Both the position numbers and the translations under genes were made by a program. From NCBI GenBank assembly GCA_012845835.1, contig JABAKD010000016.1, positions 18,851,367 through 18,915,366 on the forward strand: a stretch of DNA of 64,000 bases. Reading direction: 5' to 3'. Positions within the stretch are counted from its first letter, which is position 1, and the number at the start of each line of letters is the position of its first letter. The DNA is from Undaria pinnatifida. Its lineage: Eukaryota > Sar > Phaeophyceae > Laminariales > Alariaceae. Of the stretch, positions 25,692 to 54,400 are shown one piece after another. The notes under the pieces are model-generated. The model was given only the letters and a program-made list of their open reading frames with translations. It ran no database searches and had not been told where the DNA came from.

Positions 25692-26469
25692 GGACACACG
25701 GTGGGGAAGGGGGAGGAAAAGGGGGGAGGGAGGGTGGGGGATGCCGTGTGCAGCCTGTGCTCATGCGTTCTCGCTAACTACTACGGCTAATCTCGTCGAA
25801 GGAGGGGGGAGGAAGGGGGGGGGGGGGGGGGGGTGAGGGAGGGGGAGGGCGGGGGGGAGAAGGGGAGGAGGGAAAGAAGGGGAAGGAGCGGGTAGGGGGG
25901 GGGGGGGATGGGAGGGGGGGAGGGGGGAAGGGGGGGATAGGAGGATGGGGGAGGATGGGGGAGGGGGGGTATTGAAGATGTAATAGGGGGTTTGTGTGGA
26001 TTATGAACCATTTTACCGACGCTGGACCAAGTCATTGGGGGGTAGGGGGGTTAGCGGGCTATGTAGGGGGGGGCAATGAATAAGTAGCGGGGAGCTAGCA
26101 TGGACTATCAGCCATTTTTTTGAAGCTGGGCGAGTGCATAAACATCATAGATGGTATCGACAATAGTTTGAAGTGCAGACACGGGGAGTGAGGGCGTACG
26201 ACGACCCTGGCGTGTCCAGACACGGCGAGCGGAGCTGGATACTCTCTTAATCGCCGTAACTGTTGGCTCATCGGCTCCAATGCTCCTACGGGTTTCCGGT
26301 GTCGGAAGTATTATTCCACTCTGAAGAGTGATTGGAGCCGGTCTTGTCGCCATGATGGCGAGGAGCTAGTTGTGATATCAAAAATTATGACGCTACCACA
26401 AAAACATGTTTTAACCCACATACCAGCGCCGTTCAATCGTTAGCTACGAACACGCACAAAAGAAATCAC

Positions 26470-26545
26470 GCAGCTTGCAAAGGTGAGCATCGATCCTAAA
26501 ATTTATCGAAATCACAGCTGACGTGTTTGGAAGAATTTTGCTATA
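26470..26545 (+). repeat. FB element terminal fragment
   Basis: GCAGCTTGCAAAGGTGAG followed by ATTTATCGAAATCACAGCTG, the diverged terminal block of FB. Confidence 0.5.
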
Positions 26546-28884
26546 AATCATATTACGTATCCGGAGTATTTGTATACATACTTACATGCATCTCATGTCC
26601 GTCCGGACGATCGTTTCGTTCCCGGCACGCAAAACAAGGTCGTCTTGCCAGGGAAGCGTTTTTTTTCAGTAGTAAGTAGTGTCAATATGCTTGCCGTCCG
26701 AGATAGTGCAGAATGATGACCTCAAACAACCTATCACTCGTCATAGACATCCTCAGAGAGAAGAAAAAATACAAGGAAGGGGAGATCGAAAGCAAACCTA
26801 CTATGCACGAGCCAGGCTCCGTTCCGGCCTACGTAGCGCGTGCGTATTTTGCTGCTATCACTGCAAGAAATTAAATCACACCCTAATTTCAAGTATTTCC
26901 CCCCGAAAACGTCTGCGCGTAATGCTCAGGTAACGGGTGTGTAACATCAACAAAGACAGATGAAACTGTGTGAGTGCGTGTGTTGCGATGATAGCGTTCC
27001 GTTTGCCGTTTGCCATTTGTGTGCCGTCGTATTGCCGTTTACCGCCGACTACTGTGTATTATGTAGACTGTATGGTTGGAACGGAAAACCCTGACGTTTT
27101 GCTCCGCTGCCATGATACCCCCTCAGCGAGCGGTTGTCGCCGTTCGTTGTCGGCGTGACCGAAATCGGATATAAATCGGCGTAATTTTCTTCCCCGAAGT
27201 TTGTTTGGTTTGGGCAACAAAACGACCAAAAAAAAAAAAAAAAAAGTGTTTTTCGTTTTTCCTTAATATATATATATATCAAGAATTTTTGCTCGCCGTT
27301 CCCGTTACTACCTGGTGTGGTCGCTTCGAGACCTGCATGTACGTAACGCTGAGGTGAAGCGCCTCCCTGCCTGTGGTAGCGTTTACGACTTCAGCGAACT
27401 TCCACAAAATGGTTGAAAGTGTGCACATACTTCTCTCTACACAGCTTCATTCCGGAAACGTTCTTCTTGCTGCACAAAAAAATGTTCGTTTTTCTGTTTG
27501 TTCTCATTTGTATATATTTTGTTCCTGGCTGTTTTGGGCCGTGCGTTGCATTGTCGGTCGCCGGCGAGGAAATCAGAAAGGAGGCAATCAGTCGCATTAT
27601 ACGAGCAATAATAGAAGAGTCGTTCTACGATAGCCCCCCCCAACTTTCTTTAACGAAATCGCCGGTTCTGAAACTAGCTCCCTGCCGTACCTCCTGAAAC
27701 ACGGTGTCGCCCTTGCCACCCCGACGTCATCATCCAATAGTTCCTTAGCAAACAATAAAACACATGGGTCCCGACTGTTTTTTAATAGCGCCCTTCCTCG
27801 TGTCGAGCATCCACTGTCCATGAAGCGTTCGTGAAAAAAAATCGCTGGGGGTTTGGAGGGAGGCTATCGTAGAATCAGTCAATAATATAATTTTACGACC
27901 TGAGAGAACTTCGACAAAATGGGTGAAAGTGCGCAAAAAGTTTTCGAGTCACACAGGTTTATTCGAAGAAATTTCTGCCCAGCAGGCGGTTGGCGTCCTC
28001 CTCCGCGCCTTTAGAAGTAACTTGTTTATAGTAATATTAACTGTCTGGCCATCAGACCATAATGTTGTGTGTGTTGGGCATGAACTTCAACTCTGGTCAC
28101 TCGTATTTTTCTTTTTCATCGTGCTGTCTTGTAAATAAAAGCTAAAAATGTCTGCTTCTTACTATCGGCGGGGGGGGGTGGGGGCGTACTCATTTGTTGC
28201 TTGCCTTACTTGGTCATTTGACCATTGGCCACGCACCCATTTCGAGACGGATGGGGTGGAATTCTGGCAGTTGCCCCACTGATACCGTCGAGATCATCAT
28301 CATCATCATCAGTAGAAAGTTGCCAAAACTTCTACAGAAAGGTTGTAAGTGCAAACAAACTTCTCGTTATATATTATACTTTTGAACACCAAAGGGTAAG
28401 TACAGCTCGATTGGTTACCCCGAGAACGTTCCTAGGGCGGAGGGCGTCTTATTCATGCAACGACAGATATTAATAGGTGATGGATTTGTTCGTACAAATC
28501 CGAAGTGGGTAAAATGTAGTATTTGCCAGAGATTGTTCGGCGTTTTTTTCGCTTTTTCCTGATCTGTTTCCTGTATGTTTTTATTTCTGGAAATATTGCT
28601 CTGCTTGCTGGGTCGCTGTCGACCGTCGACTGCTGCTTTGCTGCTGCCGCTGCAGCGCTCGCTGTCGTTGTGTCGTGCGTGCTCAGAGATGGAGGCAGAA
28701 GAAGTATTTTTATTTAACTTTCAAAATTGGCAAATGTCAGATATGAGTACGACCGATTGAATGGTTGAAACTCAACTCTGCAAGCTGCGTCGTACATCTA
28801 TATTTCATTATAATATGGTGGTGTTCGTGAATTAAACCTACGATATGAAGACTATACATTTATTTCTAAAATGAAAAAAATACG

Positions 28885-28980
28885 CTTCATTCAGCCAGCC
28901 GTGAGATCGACCGAAAAAGAAGTTGATAAAAACTCAGCTTTGCAAGCTGCGTGTGAAGTATTATATTTTCATAATATAAC
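28885..28980 (-). repeat. FB element terminal fragment
   Basis: CCGTGAGATCGACCGA followed by CTCAGCTTTGCAAGCTGCG, the FB end in left-arm orientation. A shorter related piece, CTCTGCAAGCTGCGT, lies at 28775. Confidence 0.5.
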
Positions 28981-30140
28981 ATTTATTTACTACTAACTGC
29001 CTGCTACTACTGTGTACTGGTAATAGTGTGGGCTATTAATAGTAGCCCAACGTTGGTGGTAAACCGGTATGACAATGATAGGAGGAGGAGGAGGAAAAGA
29101 CGAGCTCGGAATGCCGCGCGAAGCGCGCAGCCCGGATGCGTGACGCACAAAACAGCCGAAAGGGGAACGGAGGGAGTAGAAACACCGCTGTTGTTTCTTG
29201 AAGAAAGAAAGCCAGAAGGAGACCGTCACGGCAGACAGGTTGGTGGCAGCAAGGCACCAGGCCGACTAGTAGGTAGAACCTGGTCTAACCTCACATCTAC
29301 ACAATATGTTGATAGTAGTAGCATGTGTTATGTTCTACCTGGTAGTTTTTGTTATCCAGGAGGACCTGCTCCATATATATATATATATATCTCCTCGGCG
29401 GTGATACACATCATCATTTAACACCCCTCGGGGCGACGTAAAGTGTCAGCCGATATGTGTTTTTTTCGCGTATTTTTCCTTCATCCCATTTATTATTTTC
29501 CTCGCACGCTACTCTCGCCATCCCTTCCTCCCATTAGTACTGAGTAACTCAGATCTCCGGGGTTGTTACTAAGCAGGCTCTTTTCTCCCCCCTCCCCACT
29601 ACGGTACGTGCCTTCATTTTTGTCGCGAGAAGAATTAAAGCATTTCTTCTTCCCTCTCGTCCACTCGCGTCGAATACTACTTACTGCTGTGTGTTGTGTG
29701 TTTTGTCTTAACGTTAATTATTACTACCCAACGACAAAATCATCATCAATCAGTAGAAGAAGAGTCCGTGCTGATTCTTCATCCTACTAGCTAGAGAGAT
29801 ACAAATTATGTGGTCACAGCCGAACACTGCGATACTATAATGCCACCGACCTTATTTATGCGGGTTCTCGCTGAAACCGGTTTTCCGCTTTTTCCCCTTG
29901 TATCCCTCCCCCAGCCCCCCCTACCTTTCTTCGTCCCTGTCTTCGTTAGCTTCATTTTTATTTATCGTGCATCGACTCCTTCCTGTTTCCTTCTCTACTT
30001 CTCATTTATTGATTTTTCTTAGACTACTTTCGTAGTAGTTACTGCTGTAATGTTTTTTGTTTCTGGTTCATATTTTCTCTTTCTTTCTTTTTCTACACTG
30101 CATATATTTAGTCTGGTGTGCTGGTTTTTGCATACATACT

Positions 30141-31270
30141 AAAAAAAACATGCACTCCACCTTCCAGCTGTGAGATCGAAGATTTCGTCGAAAATCATCT
30201 TTGCAGCAAGCTGTGTGTGATACTCCGGTCGCGCGTATTACTGGGTGTGTGTCCTCATCATGAAGGATATAGATCGGCGACCCCCCGTGGAATTACAGTG
30301 TTGTAGCTTGTACCAGGGTCAACAAGGTGACGTTAATCAGTCTGTGCGCGGAAATTGTAGAAGAAAAAAACGTTTTTGAGGGGGACAAAATCTTACAGCT
30401 GTGCAAGGAAAAGCACCAACCATCAGTTTATCAAGTAAGTAAGTGTATCCTCTAAGTCGTATAACCGGTGAGGGGAGGGCGGAGATTTTAAGGGCGTGGG
30501 GGGCGGGGTTTGAACAAGAGGGACATATATTATATATATTTCTAGCCATCCATGACGTAGCTTTAATTCACCCTACCCCCCCTCCACGCCCCCTCCTTCC
30601 CCACCACCCGCACGATCGCCTAGACCTATTAATAGTACCCCGTGTATGGCAAGCCCCTACATATATGCGTAGCACCACGCGTATAGCAAACCTCTACATA
30701 TATGCGACCTAAAATAAAGCTGTTAAAAGCCCTTTTGCCCCAACCCCCCAACCCCCCCCACCCCCTCGAACACTCCGCCCTCTACTCACTGGTTGTACGA
30801 CTTACAGGATATACATGATAAACTGGTGTATTCCCTCCAAAACCGTCAGAAGTATCCCCTGAAAGGATTTATAGTTTCCACGCACAGATTGAGTTGCCCC
30901 GCCCGTTCCCCCTCCCCCTTGTTCAAACCCAGGCCCCCACGCCCTTAAAAACTCCGCCCTCCCCTCACCGGTTATACGACTCAGAGGATACACTTACTTG
31001 ATAAACTGATGCATTTCCTTCCACAGCTGTCAAAATTTGTCCCCCTCAGAAACGGGTTTTATAGTTTCCGCGCACAGACTGCCTAACCTCACCCTGTTGA
31101 CCCTGATAGCTACACTGTAGTTGTAAGGGGAGTCGCCGACCTATATCCTTAATGAGGACACACAACCCGTAATACGCGCGATCGGGGTATCACACACAGC
31201 TTGCAAAGATAGATGAGTTTCGACAAAATCTTCGATCTCACAGCTGGAGTGTATTTTAATTTTTATAATA
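30141..31270. mobile_element. Complete fold-back element FB with inverted arms of roughly 400 bp
   Basis: The left arm (about 30141-30530) and right arm (about 30880-31270) are reverse complements over nearly their whole length, sharing in mirrored order the terminal ACACTCC/GGAGTGT box, the TTTGCAAGCTGTGTGTGATA block, the GATCGCGCGTATTAC block, GGATATAGGTCGGCGAC, GTCTGTGCGCGGAAA, GAGGGGGACAAA and CCGGTGAGGGGAGGGCGGAG. The centre is C-rich with short direct repeats and holds one CTATTAATAG. No protein is encoded. It looks like a non-autonomous DNA transposon of the fold-back/MULE-like style; the class is inferred only from the long inverted repeats. At least ten further full or partial copies lie in the window. 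Confidence 0.8.
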
Positions 31271-33737
31271 TATATATAGTCTAGTCTAAATGTGTTGTAT
31301 CTGTCTCGTAGTTTGTGACCACAGAGAGAGCCCGTCTCTGTCTAGGTATCAGCGCGGGCACTGGTTGTGCTGCACGTAGAAGCCTTCGAGGGTGGAAGTT
31401 CAGTTCTATGAGAAGACACACGCCAAGACGCACACGGTGGCTATGATATGTTACAGGGCTTAGTTTGGGTGAGCTATCGGTCAACCTTTTGCAAGTGGTC
31501 AAACGGACGAATGCCCCACCCACTAATTCCTTAACAGATATATATATACGTGCGCACAAGTTTAAACTTTTGCCATTTTGTTGAATAAATAGTAGATAGA
31601 AGGAGAAGATGTGGGGAAAGGAAATGGGCGAATGGTTGGCGGAAGATACCACTGCATTAGGGTGCGATCATTCGAAGTTATATTAGGTGCTACTGCTGCT
31701 TTAAGGAAGGATATTCGATTTATATCGGAAAGGCATCTACGCTACATTGTCGGAGGGCAAAAATAAAAATAATAATATTAGTAAATTGTTGCGACTTGGA
31801 CCAACCTCGAGAAAATGGTCGAAAGTGCACAGCAGAAGCAAGCAGCAGAGTACACGAATTTCTCATTGTTATACACGAAATATGAGAAAAATAACGAGAA
31901 TGATGTGATTGATGACGCATGAAACAACCCGTCTGTCAGACAATAAACTTTCCTCCACTGACTTTCGATCAATTTCTGGGAAATTTATTCCCCAGTGTAT
32001 CGGCGGTCGGCGTCTTTTGCGCCGAAAACGTCGGAGATGTAAATCATCATCATCATCATCAGTGTGTGCAGAACAAAACTGCCACCAGGCAATTCCTTCT
32101 GCTTTTATTTTACGAAAAACGTGTATCATTTTCTTGTTGTTGCTGGTCGTTGCCTTGTCTATTGGTCGCTGTCGAGACTACGCAGAGAGCAGAGAGGGCC
32201 CTGCCTGATTCCTGCCAGCCGATTTGTCCGTATTGCTGGTTGTTATACTTTCGCCTTGGAAAGTTTGCTGCAATTACGAAACTACAAAAAAAAAATGGCG
32301 CTGTTGTTGTTGCTATCTACACAGTACAGCGCGATCGAACTATCACTGGCAGCACGCAAAGATGGGTTTATTAGGTCAAAATTATTTTCGTTCGATCGCA
32401 CAGCTGAACGAAGTGCATTTTTTCGTTTTTCGAAATACATGCGAACATGCTGTTATTAATAGCGCGTCGAATATTGCATCCAAACAGCAGTGTCGATATC
32501 ATACATACATGAAAAAAAAAATGGAGGTTTCGGCCATGTTTAATATTTAGATCATATCGATAAACATCTCGAACTCGCTTCTTGCACCTTCCAACCCCTG
32601 GTATCTATCCCCGTTCACTCTTTTTAGACATCGGCAACTTCTCATTGCTATGTGTTTCGCTTGCGTCGTCTAATGGCAGCAGCATGGCGATCGCGACCGG
32701 GCAATCTGCTCCTTTCCAAAGAACGATGCACATAAAATACCACGTACCTACCAGACTGTAGTGCTCTTATGGATGAACCTGATACCAGGTAGTAAGTATT
32801 AACGCCTGCCAGGTACGATGATAAAACAGTTGCTACAAAGCATAAAGCGGCAACAGGGGAAAGGGGATACCACATCACTATAAAAGCACAAGCAAATCCG
32901 TCAGCAGCAAGCAGTGAGTTCACCGAAATAGGTAGATACTCAGCTTCTCGGCAAGTCGCGTGATACACCCGTCACTTTTTCGAGCCCCGTCCCAAGATTG
33001 ATACGAAGACGTTTACAACCTCCAGGAGGGTAAATAACTACGTACTCACGTGCAAGTTGCTTACGTTTTTTTTAGACGGGTACGACGAAAGAGAACAAAA
33101 CAAAGGCGGATACAAAAACAAGCTATTAGACTATATTTTTTTTTAATGTATTAAATACCTGGTACGTCAAATCCGTCAGCTGCGAGTTCGACAGATATGG
33201 TCGATACTCGGCGTCTTTGCCAGTTGCTTGGAAACATATCGTCACAAAATCCGAGCCCCGTCCCAAGCTTGCTAGAAGACGCTTACGGCCGCTAGACAAA
33301 CGCAGGGTACCTTGCTTTGGTCAAAAAACGTTACAACATTTACAATAGCGTGGTCCCGATGCCATTACAGCACGATACAACACAAGCACACAGCGAACAT
33401 CAGCAACGAACGCCAGCAACACCGCGTCGGAAACGAGAAAAAAAGAGCGATAAACCCAAACGGGTACAGCCCGTTCCGTTTGGAGTCCAAAACGGGTACC
33501 GCGCGCGGCGCACACATACACACACAAATATAAACGTATTTCTATCGGGGAGCGCTTTGGCGCTCCGAGAGATCGACGATCTCGTCCAGGAACAATAAAC
33601 AAAAAAACAAACAAACAAACAAACAAACAGGGAGGTCACTGCCTCTCCCTCTGGGTGACACGACACGAAATATCTAAACAAAAAAAGCGTCATCACGCTC
33701 TGTCTCCCTGCTGGGTTGCATCACCAACGCTTTAGCG
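31271..33737. other. Spacer downstream of the GH63-like gene
   Basis: No gene recognised. It holds another copy of the ...AAAATGGTCGAAAGTGCACA unit (31812), FB-end fragments at 32345-32430, 32895-32985 and 33175-33265, and an (AAAC)n microsatellite at 33600-33630. Confidence 0.45.
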
Positions 33738-34993
<1,256 letters not shown>

Positions 34994-34997
34994 CGAA

Positions 34998-49580
<14,583 letters not shown>

Positions 49581-51475
49581 GGTCTAGTCGAATCCAAGCG
49601 TCTCGGTCTGCCCACGAGTATCCTCTACTTTGGATTGCTGCTGCCGCTGCTATGCTGCTGCTATGCTTCTGCTGCGTCTACTTTGCTGCTGCTGTATCGC
49701 TCTGTGCTGTGTGTGCTGTGTGCTGTGGAGGTTCAACTGCCTCTCGGAAGAAAATGGGCTGAGGACTGCATCATCAAAGGCAGCAGTTCTGCAAGCACGC
49801 GCCCTTAGCGCGAACTGCTGTGCGGTCACCACGAGAGATGCTCTGGGATATGTCACTTTGGGCGTGTTTATGAGTGTTGGGGCGGGCTGTACCCGACGGT
49901 GCAGCAGTGCACTTTCTGTGTCTCGGGTTGGTTTGTAGCTTGGTGCAACGGGGATGATAAAATCATAACCCCGGCATAATACCGCCTTCATATAACTGTA
50001 ACATCTAGATACATCCAGACTATTATAGACGCGGCAAACACTCTGGTTGCTGGAAGCTCAAGAGGCAGGTAAGATGGATTGAAAGAGAGTGCCTCTCCGC
50101 CGTGTTGCTACTACTAAAGTCGAGGTAGGCACGTCGTGCCTTTTAAACCGCGTTTCCCTGTTTTTGCCTGCTAATCAGAGCCTGCAACGGGCAGCATATT
50201 TGGCTAAATTTCACAGCAGCAGGGCACAGAGTGAAAGACGGTGTATGTACCGCAGCAGCTATGATACTTTAAAACCAAGAGGCGTACAGCAAAGTAGCGC
50301 TGCTGCTACTGCTTATTTACGGTTGCAATCGCATCCACGACGAAATACCAGGTAACAGCTTCGTAGGCCTGCCGCTGGCTCACTCGTGCGTAGCGTTGGG
50401 TCGAGTGCTAATAATGACATCCGTACTCGTATCGACTTCAGAGGGAGAAAGTGTAGAAAAATGACGATTTTACTTTTTGCAGCAGCGCAGGAGCACTCGT
50501 CACGAGAAGCAGCCCAGGGGTTGCTGGGGCTCGGGGTGTGCAACGTAGGGAGATGTGCGATGCTGGCGCGCCATCGTGATGCGTGTTCTGCTGCGCGCTC
50601 TTCCTATTATAGGCGGCCGATAAGACTACACTTGTCGTTTTACGGATCGCTGTACCTGAGCCCCAACGGTGTACGCTTACCCCCTTGTTCTCCTGCTCCT
50701 GTCAGTAAGTCCAGTTGAGATTTCCAGCTGGAGATTTCAACGGGGAAAAGTCTCGAGCACGAAGAGTAGCCCGGAGGTTGCTGAATAGAGGGGCTGTGCT
50801 CGAAGGGCAACGTAGGGACACGTACGGCGCACGCGCAACATGACGACGCTCGTATTGCTGGACGCCCTTCCTGGGCTGTCGATAAAACCGCACTTGTCGT
50901 TTTGTAGCTCGCTATATCTAGAAGCACGGCAGTGTACGTTTACCTCCTTGTCCACCTCGTATCTCCCTTGGGGACTGCAGCAGTGGGGGAAAGTTGTCGA
51001 GAACAATGATGATTGCAGCATTGGCCTCACGAAGTAGCCCGGGCTGCTTGTGGATGGTTTGTGTCTGGAACGCAACGGAAGGAGAGATGTACGATACGCA
51101 TGCAGCATGGCGATACTCCTATACACCACTGCACACTCTTGCCGCTTGGACGATGACATCGCGCTTGTTTTTCTTGCTGTACTGCTGTATCGCTGTATAG
51201 CGTAGGCCCACGAACAAGAACCAGATGTGCGAGTTCTCCGATACTCGTACGAGTAACCTGAACAACACTTGAGCCCTTATTGTGACGCCAATCTTCAGGG
51301 GCCTTGAGCATAGACTAGATTGTAGGATTTGTTGTAGCGCTCGTCGCTGAGCATGATCTCTTAGTCCACATTTCTTGGCATACCGTAAAAGTGAGGCTCA
51401 CATTCTTCTTGGGTCATTTATTATTCGCTGCCCTATCCTGCACTAGTGCAGGCGAATACCAGGAATATAAGCAGG
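49581..51475. promoter_or_regulatory. Shared upstream region of two head-to-head genes
   Basis: The GH63-like gene starts at 49580 going left and PRP31 at 51476 going right, so both promoters should lie here. I recognise no TATA box or other core element. About half of the region is a degenerate tandem repeat (50505-51200). One TACCAGGTA word is at 50347. Confidence 0.35.
50505..51200. repeat. Degenerate tandem repeat, about 270-bp unit, 2.5 copies
   Basis: Blocks such as CAACGTAGGGA / CAACGGAAGGA, then a GC(A/G)CGC-rich stretch, then ACTTGTCGTTTT and a ...GTACGCTTACC / GTACGTTTACC segment, recur near 50540-50700, 50805-50950 and, partly, 51075-51200. Confidence 0.6.
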
Positions 51476-54400
51476 ATGGCAACCTTAGCGGATAGCTTTC
51501 TCGACGACCTCGACGAGCTTGGAGAGAGCTCGGACGAGGAGCAGCAAGATGACGACGGACAGGGCGGCGGAGGGGGAGGGGCGGCGGGGATGGGACTAGA
51601 CGGCGAGGGGGATGAAGACATGATGCAGGTGCGAGTAAGAGAAGGAAGAAGATGAGGGTTGTGTGGGTGGGTGGGTTGGGACTCAGATTTGGGGAACAAC
51701 AACGCAATACAAGAATAAGTGCGGTCTTTGCTCGGTGTTTCTGTTTTTCGAGGATCCTCAGTCGACGACACCCTGACTCACCGTAACCTCAATTTTTTTG
51801 GGCGGGGGAAACGCTCGCGCGCAGGCAGACGAAGTCCCCACCGGAAGACGACGAGATTTATATGCTTCCGACGCAGCAGGGGCAGGGGGGGAGGGGGGGG
51901 AAGAGGGTGACGGTGCGGCAGCAGATGGCGATGACGCAGGAAATGGGAAGGGGAAAGGGAAAGGGCAGTCGGAAGGGCAAGGGGTGGAGTCGACGCTAGA
52001 AAAGATCGGCGAACGAACGGTGGACGTGGTGGCCAAGCTTAGAAGGAGCGACCGTTTCAAGAACCAGATGGTGAGCTTAACCCTACAGCCGGTACCCCGA
52101 TTTAAGAGCGCCCCGTGACAAGCCGAAACGAGCGCTTTTAACTACACATTGCTCTTATCTGTAGTGGGAAATATGTACCTGGTACCAGGTAGATTTTAGT
52201 ATAGGCGGGGTACGCCTATTTGACCACTCTCAAGTCCCGGACGCTCTTTTCCTGGGCGCTCTTGAATCGGGGTGCCCACTGTATTTAGAACTCCACGCAC
52301 GTTTACGGGGGGGGAAATGATTGGGAATTTGTGTGAGATATTATTTATTTGCAATAGAAAAGGGGTTAAAATGCGGTCTGGGTCCCAGGTGTACCGACCT
52401 AGAAAACTAGAAGTGCGATAATATCATCATACCAGTCTAGGAAAGAGTGTGCAGCAGCACGAGTATCAGTATGCGGTGCGCGTGTCGTAGATCTCCTTCC
52501 ATCGCACCTCGGACACACCTTCGCCAAGGCCAAGGCCACGGTACGTTGGGGGTGTCACCCTCGTTTTGTTTTCTCTCTTGCCGAACTTAAGCTGCTCCCT
52601 CGAGAGACCCGGTGCCTCGCTCAAGAACGGACTTGAGCATAATGTCGTTATCGAAAGGCGCGAAAAAAATCTATGGCAGTCCATGCCTTGAAACCGAAAC
52701 TAAGTCAGGTAGCCGCTCGCGGGAGTTGCTCTCAGCCGCTGAAAACATGACATTCCTAAAGGTGACCCCCACATTTCATTCGAAACATTGGAGGCTGTCA
52801 TCAATATGCAAGAAAGTACGCACAAAATGCGGACGTCCGCCTCACAAGGTGGTTCCTCGTAGGATGCCGCTCACCCGTCATGCGACTCGCCAAGCACCTC
52901 ACAACTCTCCGCGCTAGGTGCGCGCGATCTCTGCCTGGTCGGTGAAAATCCGGTGTGCTCCGTCCCGGCATTGTAAAGGATGCGAAGATATGATTTATGG
53001 TCATACGACTACGGCTGTGCATGAAATGAGCAAAACACTGTCCGTAGCCTAGGTCCGTGGCCGGTGCTGTAGCCGTCGTTTCGTCTTTCTCGTCTTGCGC
53101 CTTCCAAAGGGGGTGTGTGATCACGTTTGCAGATGGCGCTGTGTATGGAGGCGCGGCGCTGTGAGGTTGGCTTCGGTAGAACCAACCAACGAACCAGCGT
53201 ACAGATAAACCAATCAACCGACCGACCTAGCAATCGACGCATTAACCACTAACCAACCAGCCCACCGAAAACAAATCGCTCAACCAACCAACTAAGAAAG
53301 AAACCGCCCGATCAACCACCCAACCAACCAATAAACGGTGAATATCCCTTCTAACTCCCCCCCCGTCCCCATCCCCCGTCCCCTCCCATCATTGCCCCCT
53401 CCCCTCTCCCGTTTGTTCTTTCGTCGTGTTTTTTTGTTTTTTTCTGGCGCTGAATACGATACAAAATCGATACCAAAACAAAACAAAACAAAACAATCGA
53501 ATCAAATCAATCAAACCAAATCAAACAAACAACACCGGAAACACACGCCATCACGAAAAACACACGAAAATTAAAATAAAACTCACCCCAAAATTTCGGG
53601 TCTGTGCATGCATATGTGCGCGTGGAACGAAAAACCAAACGCAAAACAAAACAAAACGAAAACACTAAAAAAATGCACACCAAAACACATGTATAAAAAA
53701 ACACTAAAATAAACACAAAAACGCACAATAACGAAAAAAACAGTGTGAGATCAACGAGTGCCTAAAGCGAGAGCCGGCGGCGAGGGTGGGAGCTTTGGAA
53801 GACGACCCAGAGTATAAGTTGGTCGTCGCTAGCAACGAGCTCATACAGGTGGGTGCCGGGTGGGCTGGGGGGAGGGCGGGGAGGGGGGGGGGCGGAGGGA
53901 GGGAGGGAGGGAGGGAGGGAGGGAGGGAGGGAGGGAGGGAGGAAAGGAGGGAGCACGGGGGCGGGAAACACGCAAACAAAGCAAAAAAACCTGGGCATAA
54001 GGCACTACCGTAGTTGTCAGGGTAACCGCTATAACGCTGCTGTTGATATTGTTAATGTTGTCGCTGTTGTTCAATGTTTTCAAAACAAGCACAAACGCCA
54101 CAAAAAAGGTAACAAAATAACGCCTCGTTTTCGACCGCTCGGCTGCAGGACGTCGATCCAGAAATGGTAGAGACCCAGCGTGTCGTGGTCGCCCTGTCTG
54201 CTCACGATTTTCCCGAGCTGGACATTGTGTTTTTTACTGATACATTAAAAAATTACTGGAAACAACAAAACAAAAAACACCTTTACTTTCAACTAACAAA
54301 CGCCTGGGCATTAGGCAATAAGGTAATACCGTAGCTTTCAGGCTACCAGCCAGCACTACTCTGCTGCTGCTGTCGTTTTGTACCTATTGTTTTTGTACAC

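Larger units (their letters stand above)
25700..30140. other. Repeat-rich spacer without a recognised gene
   Basis: Contains G-rich runs (25800-25980), an FB end fragment (26470-26545), several diverged copies of a unit with AAAATGGTTGAAAGTG (27405, 27915; more distant near 28320), a fragment of dispersed repeat D (28190-28290), and two more FB-end fragments (28745-28795, 28885-28980). No exon was identified on either strand. Confidence 0.45.
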
